Assembly (NCBI GenBank): GCA_028023455.1
Contig: JAQFVV010000279.1
Location: forward strand, 1,052,001-1,116,000
Length of the DNA: 64,000 nt
From: Epiperipatus broadwayi
Lineage: Eukaryota > Onychophora > Udeonychophora > Euonychophora > Peripatidae
Direction of reading: 5' to 3'
The position numbers were made by a program, and so were the translations under genes. Shown in pieces: positions 49,346-64,000 of this stretch; within the stretch, counting starts at the first letter, position 1, and every line of letters begins with the position of its first letter. Under the pieces are notes generated by a model, which had not been told where the DNA came from, did no database searches, and saw only the letters and a program-made list of their open reading frames with translations.

Positions 49346-50440
49346 AGATAATATTTTTTGTGTGATAGCCTGATTTGAAAATAAATATAAAGAAAATAAC
49401 AAAAAGTGTATACTGTGTAATATCTGAAAATATTGTATGGCAGAATAATATAAATTATTTTGTACATTATCTTTGAATAAAACAACACTGAAAAAGTTGC
49501 ATGGATATTGTAAATTACAAATACCAAATGAGGAATTAAAAACTCATAGTCAAATATAGTTTAATATGCACATATAACAATTGTTAAGAATGATTATTTT
49601 TATTAAAATAACAATTTTTGTGAAATATTTTTTCCTATTTGATTTGTTTTCAAAATTATAAAAAAAAAGGTTTTAGGTAATTTATTTTTATTAAATTTTA
49701 CATTTTGTTGAAACATGTTTTTATTCATTTGTTTTCCTTCCAAAATTATACAAAGGGTTAATCTAATTTAGAACTCTTATCTCTCATTGGAAAGTTGGTT
49801 TTCAGTTTTACTTATTGGAAATAAAATAAATGAATATATAAAAAGTAAGTTAATATAATGAAAGAAAATCAAATGGTGAATCACATTAATTATATGGAAT
49901 TATAGTTTTTGTAAAATGTATTTAACTTAAATTAACATTTTATTGTGTCATTTTTCTAATTTTCTAAATTATTAACAACTTGTTTATAAAAATATTCAAG
50001 TTTAATATTTTTATTCTTCTACATAATTGTTCTATGACTTGGAAGTGTGTGTGACTTAATTTCAATAACAATGATTTAGGAATTTTTAAATTACACCAGT
50101 AAAATTATTTAAAACAGAGCATGATGTGACATTTATTGTTTTCTTCTTCGCAGTCTGATGTTGACTAGCTATGAAGTGCATGGTGTTTGTACATTGATAT
50201 AATTCTTTGGATGGTACAAGGTTAAAACATTTAAATTTTATTCACTGATTTTTTTTATTAAAAATGAAGTTATATGTATTTTGTAGACTAATGATATGAT
50301 ATTTCCATAATGCTGATGATGGTCAGTATCTTTATGTATCCAATATTATATATCATTGTGTGGTATATTCTGTTTTATGCTTGACAGTGGATAGATAGTC
50401 TAACTGTTTTATAAACCATCTTTTAAATCCAGTCAGATAA
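49346..50440. other. AT-rich intergenic DNA
   Basis: Nothing recognised; the 65-codon minus-strand frame at 49,330-49,527 is unsupported. Confidence 0.45.
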
Positions 50441-50449
50441 ATGATTGAT

Positions 50450-50925
<476 letters not shown>

Positions 50926-52256
50926 TTTAAGCTTATACATTATTGATCTTTTGATTATCATGCTCCTTTGATATTTGTATGTTTATTTATTCTTTCAATT
51001 ATTCAATGGGAATGATGTGATTTTTCATCTCATAGTTACACAACTACTCCATACTCTTACCAATGGTGACCAACATGTGGCCCAATAATAATCAAGTTTT
51101 TGGTGTTCAGTATACAAATTGCCATACAACTTGAGGCTCAACAATTATTACACCTATGCAAGAAACTATATTTTGAAGCAGAATTAATTTTGAAAAGTGA
51201 ATTATTGTGAAGTATGTGACAAAAATAGATGATGAGTATGTTATAATTTTATCATAAATTACAAAGTAGTGATATTAATATATATTTAAGAAGTTCATAT
51301 TTAATTTTGAACAGAAAATTAAAGCATGATTTTTGGAAGTAAGTTTGAACTTTTATTTGTGGAAGATTGTTTAGCTGTACATTCACTATAAGTAATGGGT
51401 TGAGAATTTTATCATTCTCTTGATAATTCAATGTTTTTAGTACTCCATGAAGTATTCCATTTCAGTACTTTGTCAATTCACTTTCAAGTTTGATGTTCTT
51501 AGTTGTTTCTCATGTTCAGTTAATTTTTGTCCTGTCATAAACCCTAGTTACTAAACATCATAGAAAATGACCAAAGCATAAATTTAAACTTATATTTATC
51601 AGTCTTAAGCTTAAATAAATCAAGCCATTAATTTAAAATGTAGTATTGATCAGCTCTTAATTCTCAATGAAACAGGATTTTGCAATGATTTTTATATTAT
51701 TTGTATTGTGGGTTGTAGGCAGTTTAGAATGTCTAAATTGAGATAGACCTTATGGGGTTCATGCTTCATTAAATACTTATAGTCTGATGGCCAGATTCAG
51801 TAACTATTTCAAGATTGCACAATTCACATATTTTGTTTACTATCAGATGATGGTCAGAGCATTTTGAACAAATGATTTGTTTTATGAACTCCATTTTATG
51901 TATGCATATGCATAAAATAAAAATTAAAAAAAAAAAAAAAAAAAAAATAATAATAATAATAATAATAATAACGACAACAATAGTAGTAGTAGCTAGTAGT
52001 AATAAATAGTAATTTAGTCACACAAACATGATCAGGATAAAATTTACAATAAACTAAGGAAATAAATAAAAATCAGGTACTAAGGCAATCAGAAAAGCAA
52101 ATTTAGAGTAATAATTATAGTATAATATTAAATAATAATAAATGACTGTGTTAAAAGTAGGTGATATGAAGGTTATTCTATGAGATTATTTTTAAAATGT
52201 TTGTATTGTATTTCCTGTTTGGAAAAGTAACTTAACACATTTTTTTTTTAAAATTG
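50926..52256. other. Intergenic DNA with a poly-A/(AAT)n tract
   Basis: 50,990-51,900 is slightly less AT-rich but has no open frame. 51,927-51,971 is an A-run grading into (AAT)n, which could be the tail of an old retroposon on the plus strand; no body was recognised upstream. Confidence 0.4.
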
Positions 52257-52556
52257 AAAGATTTATGATATAAACATATACGCTGACAAAAAAATTGAAC
52301 AAGTTGTAGGAAAAGGTGTTTAGAAAGTAAAAATTCAACAGTCAACTTCATAAGATTAAAGAATAGAGAATATTATCATGTCAGCACAGTTAATGTAAAT
52401 GTTTATGGGTAATCAAAAATGATTTGAAGAGATGCTTGGAAAAATGAAAGAAGAAAGCAATGAAAAATAGAAGATAATTATAGAAAGAGATTAGTATTAT
52501 AAAAAAGAACAAAAAAATTCAGATGCTTTTAAACATAATAAAATAAATCTATTTGC

Positions 52557-53210
52557 AAAGACTCACATTGTTTAAGGAAATAAAGGAGCAATCAGAAACA
52601 AGATTGCAAACAGCATAAAGAAAAACACTCAAAAATACCAAAGTCTTAAAGATATATTGTGCAATTATAACCCAGATAAATGAAAAAAATAAAAGTATAC
52701 TGCTGTACTGCTACAAATACATATATCAAGGATGCTGAAACCACTAGTAATGGGTATAGTGTTGCTGATACTATTGGCATAAATGATCATTTGAATGCAT
52801 ACACAAATGAAGGAAAATGTAATAAACAAAAAGTAAAAAATTGATATAAAATGTAATGATGAAACAAAATTGAATGTTTTTTTTATAAATATTAATGTAG
52901 TTGGTAAAAACAAAATAAGTGAAGACCAAAGAATCAATGAACTATAAAAACTAGAAGAAAATTTAGCAGGAAATCAAAAATATATGGAAATAATGAATGA
53001 AAATAATAGTTAATGTAAAAAAGGAACAGAGATGGCAATCCAAAAGGTACAACATATATTAAATAAAGTATAGAATCAAGAGAGATACAAAGTCGATATC
53101 AGAGAGACTTACAATTATCACTTTTAAGTATTGACTGGTTAATTCAAGGTCAAAGGGTCTAATATTAAAAATTGGAAAAAATACCCAATCACCTATGGTA
53201 AACGAAAAAG
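52557..53210 (+). pseudogene. Possible decayed coding remnant, unrecognised
   Basis: The plus strand is unusually purine-rich. One frame stays readable for about 650 bp with scattered single stops, giving blocks such as GAIRNKIANSIKKNTQKYQS, KISEDQRINEL, AIQKVQHILNKV and NIKNWKKYPITYGKRKSYV. Part of 52,690-52,840 reads better in a neighbouring frame, suggesting an indel. I do not recognise the protein; a retroelement or virus-derived open frame is possible, but biased composition alone could also produce this. Confidence 0.3.
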
Positions 53211-53639
53211 TTATGTATAATGATTAGAGATATAATAAACAAGATCTTTGTGAGTAGGCATGGGTAAAAAAAAAGATCAATAGTAGTTCAGAGAGTAGAC
53301 AAAATCTGAGCAGTTCTTATCAATCTATTACATTTTTTTTTTTTACAAAACAATACGAAATAGTACTTTTTTTAAATTCTTGACAGTTAATCCCATGAAA
53401 TGATGAATTTATTTTGGCAGAATTCATTATTATATAAATAATGCAGATAAATGTTATAATATGAGGATCCATTAGCAAATATTGATTTTTTTTCCATAGC
53501 ATAGTAAAATATATTAATAAGTGTAACAATTAATTTTATGCATGACAAATAGATGAATTATGACATCATTTAGTGTCATTATTATTTATTGCTCTATAAC
53601 TAAGTTTTTTAATTGAAAGTTCAAAAATAAAAGTGAATA
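53211..53639. other. AT-rich intergenic DNA
   Basis: Nothing recognised; the 69-codon minus frame at 53,320-53,529 is unsupported. Confidence 0.45.
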
Positions 53640-53712
53640 GTTAGAGGGATTTGAATCCAGATGTTTTAGCTCTATTTGGACATCCACTCCATCTTACATA
53701 ACTGATACACAT
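53640..53712 (-). mobile_element. Probable tRNA-derived SINE fragment
   Basis: The minus strand reads GGATTCAAATCCCTC, a good RNA polymerase III B-box, preceded by AAGATGGAGTGGATGTCC, a tRNA D-arm/A-box-like stretch at about 53,695-53,678. Spacing of about 40 bp fits a tRNA head. The anticodon arm is not clean, so it is not a functional tRNA gene. Tail and target duplication were not resolved. Confidence 0.5.
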
Positions 53713-59848
<6,136 letters not shown>

Positions 59849-59915
59849 TCAGATTCGTCATGATGTGATGTGATATGAGGTACTGTAGCTTCTCCTTAAA
59901 CAAAGTCAATAGGAA
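59849..59915 (-). mobile_element. Short LINE 3'-end fragment
   Basis: On the minus strand it reads GACTTTGTTTAAGGAGAAGC, then TACAGTACCTCATATCACATC and a CACATCATGACG tail, matching the 3' end at 41,812-41,860. Only the last ~65 bp of the family are present. Confidence 0.75.
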
Positions 59916-62900
59916 ATAGAACTAAAATGTTTTTCAATCGATATTGATCCTTCCCATTTTGCTAAGCAATCTAAAATTGAAATTTTTGTTTCCAAAGAAA
60001 TTCATTTTCTTGGGTGTTTTTTTTTTCTCTTCGTTAGAATAAACTAAAAGTTTGAAATTTAAGAACTTAGACTTACGATAATAAAAAGACACCAACTCAC
60101 CATTGTTGGGCAAAATTTAATTAAAATTAACAATTAAAAATTAAAATCTTATTTTTGTCTTTAATTTTTTAATTTTCAATTCCGTTTAAAAATCAAATTT
60201 CATCGTTTCACATCAAATTAAATTTCATATCACGTTACGTAATTTTTAAATTGTTAATTACTATTAAAAATCAGATTTTAATTGTTAAATTTAATTTCGC
60301 CACTGCTGTTACTCACCTTTTAAAAATAAACTTGCAGACATTAAATGATTAATTGATTACATACTAGTTTATAAAAAGCAAAAATTGAACATGCTTTAAA
60401 ATGCAAAAACAACACAAACAGTATTGTTCATCTATAACATTTGAATAGATTTACATTATAGTCTTGTAAAATTTAAAGTGTGTATATAAAATGGGGAAAT
60501 TCTGATTTTAAATTAATTATGAACTTATTTATTAATAAAATCTATTACAGTACTATTATAAAGTGCTGAAAATATTGAAATTATTAGATGAAAGTCGAAC
60601 TCCGATAATGGCTATTGCCTTAAATATGACATGAAAGCTCAAAATTTATAACATTTAAAGTAATAGCACATTATCAGAGCTCACTCCTGATCAAATAATT
60701 TTTATCACATAAAAGAAAACTGCGTACAAAGATATTAAGAAGAATCATGAATCACATTAAATAAATCCGTATAAAATGTATATATATATTATAATCTACA
60801 CTCCCAACATCGCTCATATACATTACATAAGCGAAATGCCCAGGCGCCAGTTCTATTAATGAATAGAACAATATAATAAAATATATAATACAAAATTATT
60901 ACTGAGACTCTTCAATTAAATCTATGTTCGGCTCAGCTTAGTGGGAGGCTATAGGCAGTTCATAAGATATATGATAATAAATGAATAAAAAAAGAAATAT
61001 TGCAAAACATTGAATATAATGTAAATTCATTTGTTAATGAATTGTATAATAAAGAATCACAATGTTTATTTGGTACAGTCTATTAAAAATATACTTTAAA
61101 CTTAATTTCTTCCTTCATCCAAGTATAACTTATATCACTTTACTATAATTATACTCTTAACAATTCTATGACTTGGCATGTTATAATCTAAACATCTGCT
61201 TTAATGCCAATCAAGAAACAAACAATAAGATCTCAGGGAATTTAACAAACACAGTTGAATTAAATAAACTACATTGACCTATAAGTTATAATTATAAAGT
61301 ATGATAAAATATAATGAAACAAATTGACTAAATATTTTACTGTGTTTCAACAATAAGATAATGACAGAGATAGGGTATTTTAATCCCATATGATCATCTC
61401 ACAAATATACTGACCTGGCAACCTTTCTAATACGTTTATCAAGTGGCAAATACTCTTTATAATGTTTGGATTAAGAAATACAATATTGTCAGACACTATC
61501 AGATTTAATATTATAACTCTAAAATAATACATCTATTTTGTAATAGATTTATGAAATGTGGAGATGTGAAAATGGAAAACACGAATGTACACAAGAATAA
61601 CTCAAGACACACTTCTTAAGATTTTAAATAACTAAAACAAATCATTCATTATAACAAATAAAATAACTTGGTTAACATGATATTTACAAATGGATTATTT
61701 GTTTTATAGATTTTAATTATTAAATAAACTTCGAACATCAGTTTTGAATTGACCCTACTATCAAAACAAATTAATAACAAAACTTAAATATCCTGACTTT
61801 GAACACATACTTTGCCTACATATTTCATATATATATATATATGACAATAAATAAATAACATGTTATATTATTAGAACAAAAAAAAATAAAAATACTTTTC
61901 AGAGGATATTACTCTTGATTAACAAATAAATCAAATTACTTATATTTGGCTTTCAGCAAAGCAACTTTCTCTAATTGACTAATGATCACTTTCAAATACG
62001 TATATCTTTCATTTATAGCAACAAAATCATGTTTATTCTGATGATTTGATGATTGATAACTTTTATTTAAATAAATACACTGTATTTTAAAATATTTATT
62101 TTCTGTTTTAATCTTAATACTTTATGCTTCTATTAAATGAATATAATGCATTTCAAAGAAACATTTATTCCTCATTTTAATTTCAATAATTCTATACTTT
62201 ATATATGCGATATTATTTGTATTATGCTTGTGTGTGCACGTTCAAGCAGCAATAATATAAAACAATATTTTCTATAAACTCTCCATTCATTAAGAAAATA
62301 TCATACAATTATTTTAATTCGAACAATGTCGTAATTCATCAATAAAATTTGACACTAATATTACATCCAGAATTAATCTAACAATTTATCTAGCCAAATA
62401 TTAATTAACACAAAGCTATATTTTCATGATTTTACATACTATACGCTATAAAAGGAATCTAGATGAGGAGCAGATAACTCTTACCGAACACATCTACAAT
62501 AATTCATTACCAAGACTCCAAGAAAAACGTCATATAACTTCCTAAACATCATTTAATCATATTTCAACAATAACTTCTACTTCTAAATACATTATTGGTG
62601 GGGATTTAATTCCTCGTCATTAGGTCTCTAAGAACATCACTTCAAAAAATATCATTAATCATACGCATATAAAATAAACGAGGCTCTATTCATGGAAAAT
62701 TATTAATATATACTAAATAAGCAAGATCTTTTATTCCTACAGACATTATAACGCAATTTTTTTTTCTATTCCCAAAGCTCCTCTAAATATAGAACATTAT
62801 AAATACACGTTGTCAGATAAATACATACAGATAATATATCAATCCGTTCAACTCAGTAGAATATGACAGTGTACAAAATTTATGCATAAAATATACACAA

Positions 62901-62967
62901 ACTGAATTTTATCAAACAAATATCATAATTGTGCAAAACAAACACACACCCGCAAATATATATATAT
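59916..62967. other. AT-rich intergenic DNA
   Basis: No gene. Small palindromes such as TTCTATTAATGAATAGAA (60,851-60,868) occur, and 60,110-60,300 is built from repeated AATTAAAATT-like and TTTAATT-like words. Nothing else recognised. Confidence 0.4.
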
Positions 62968-63091
62968 AATACATATTTTGCGGGTTCATCCACAGAGTTA
63001 TAACTCTGTGGATGGCTTGTGTGACCAAGTCGAAACGTCAGTATATTGATATTAAAAGTTTTTAACACGGATGAACCCGCAAAATATGTAT
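62968..63091. mobile_element. Miniature inverted-repeat element, 124 bp
   Basis: Ends are perfect inverted repeats of about 23 bp (ATACATATTTTGCGGGTTCATCC-type, 62,969-62,991 with 63,069-63,091). Inside, CCACAGAGTT and AACTCTGTGG (62,990-63,011) form a second palindrome, and GTGACCAAGTCGAAACGTCAG matches the foldback at 3495-3992. It is a short relative of that element. The 62-codon minus frame across it is an artefact. Confidence 0.8.
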
Positions 63092-63124
63092 TTTATATAT
63101 TTAACCCGTGCAAATCTTCGTTTT

Positions 63125-63127
<3 letters not shown>

Positions 63128-63202
<75 letters not shown>
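63128..63202. repeat. (TA)n microsatellite
   Basis: About 75 bp of TA repeat shortly after the miniature element. Confidence 0.95.
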
Positions 63203-63208
<6 letters not shown>

Positions 63209-64000
63209 TATAAATTAGACACTAAGCAGGTAATATGATAATTAAATATTGCATTAAGGTATAACTTTTAATTTAATAAACTTTAGGTTACTTTTTAAAA
63301 TTTAATGGTTCTAATTATTACAACAAACTTTCTTTCATATCTAACAAACTATTTCTGTTATACATTCGTTGATTTAAAAAAAAAAAAAAGCACAAAATTT
63401 TCACTTTGAGATAATAAAGTATACAAAAATAAATGTAAACCTCTCTAATAATATATTAAAAAAATATTTCTTTCATCCTTGTAAGGAAACAATAAGACCT
63501 ATTTGAACACAATCAATTTTTTACCGGCGTACTCCTCATTTGAGTACGCTCCGGAGACGGTTTTGAAAATCAAAATAACACAGATTATAAATGAACATAA
63601 TAATAAATAAAACCTATCTACCTATCATATATATTAATTATGACAAGCAATAAAAATATAAAGAAACAGAGGTTACTAGTTTTGTAATTTAAAATAAAAG
63701 TTCATTTGCAAAGCTCGGTTCCATGGTTTACGAAACAATATGGGACATATTCCAAACTGAATTTGAACTAAAATGCACTTCTGCAGTATAACTTAAAAAA
63801 ATATAAGCATAACTTAAATATGCCCAGAACCTTTCATTGTTCATAGCTTATCCATTCGAGGTACCAAATCATACACAAGCAATGAATTTCTCCTTTATTA
63901 TACTGAAAATATATAAGACATTCTCTGTTGTAGTTCTGGCTTAAGTACACAATTATCCTTAGTATTTTTCTGAATAGGATATAACACTTTAAGTTGTCCT
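63203..64000. other. AT-rich DNA with one GC-rich hairpin
   Basis: At about 63,524-63,555, CCGGCGTACTC and GAGTACGCTCCGG form a stem around CTCATTT, the most GC-rich structure in the last 10 kb. Nothing else recognised. Confidence 0.45.

Overview
The window is AT-rich non-coding DNA from a metazoan nuclear genome, probably an invertebrate. The evidence is pervasive (TA)n, (ATT)n and (CT)n microsatellites, tRNA-derived short retroposons, a LINE 3' end, a decayed Penelope-like element and a Ty3/gypsy LTR retrotransposon, with no operon-like coding at all. A mollusc (cephalopod-like) or AT-rich arthropod host would fit, but the sequence alone does not settle this. No intact host gene was found; almost every long open frame is a translated microsatellite.

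Layout. 1-9.5 kb: AT-rich DNA holding a ~105-bp tRNA-like SINE (minus strand, ~1.12-1.22 kb), a ~500-bp foldback element (3.5-4.0 kb), a ~1.0-kb polyadenylated retrocopy with a 16-bp target-site duplication (4.41-5.47 kb), and an LTR-like segment bounded by 42-bp direct repeats (7.46-7.85 kb). 9.5-11.4 kb: three copies of one dispersed repeat, one inside a foldback. 12.4-13.75 kb: ruined Penelope-like reverse transcriptase, minus strand. 15.35-15.7 kb: possible solo LTR. 15,886-26,472: one complete but inactivated Ty3/gypsy element on the minus strand (LTR - PBS - gag - protease/RT/RNase H/integrase - polypurine tract - LTR) inserted in a TA microsatellite. 26,567-27,833: three copies of a ~417-bp repeat (one inverted, two tandem). 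28-36.8 kb: AT-rich DNA and TA arrays, several forming perfect palindromes. 36.85-41.2 kb: a ~400-bp sequence present twice in opposite orientation, each copy holding the same short exon-like frame and splice-donor-like site. 41.4-41.9 kb: LINE 3' end. 48.04-49.35 kb: a 1.3-kb element with ~80-bp inverted termini carrying a telomere-like minisatellite. 50.4-50.9 kb: a large (ACT)n/(ATT)n array. 52.5-53.2 kb: a possible decayed coding remnant. 54-64 kb: extremely AT-rich DNA with a few repeats and hairpins.

How the parts work together. The only co-functional gene set is the gag-pol of the gypsy element, which would assemble particles, reverse-transcribe and integrate its own RNA. It now carries stops, at least one frameshift and a lost RT catalytic Asp, so it is a fossil, though its LTRs are still nearly identical. 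Everything else is non-autonomous or fragmentary. I did not find a convincing undescribed functional system; the best leads are the telomere-repeat transposon, the duplicated exon-like module, the LTR with its own terminus/primer-site motif repeated inside it, and the recurrent palindromic TA arrays.
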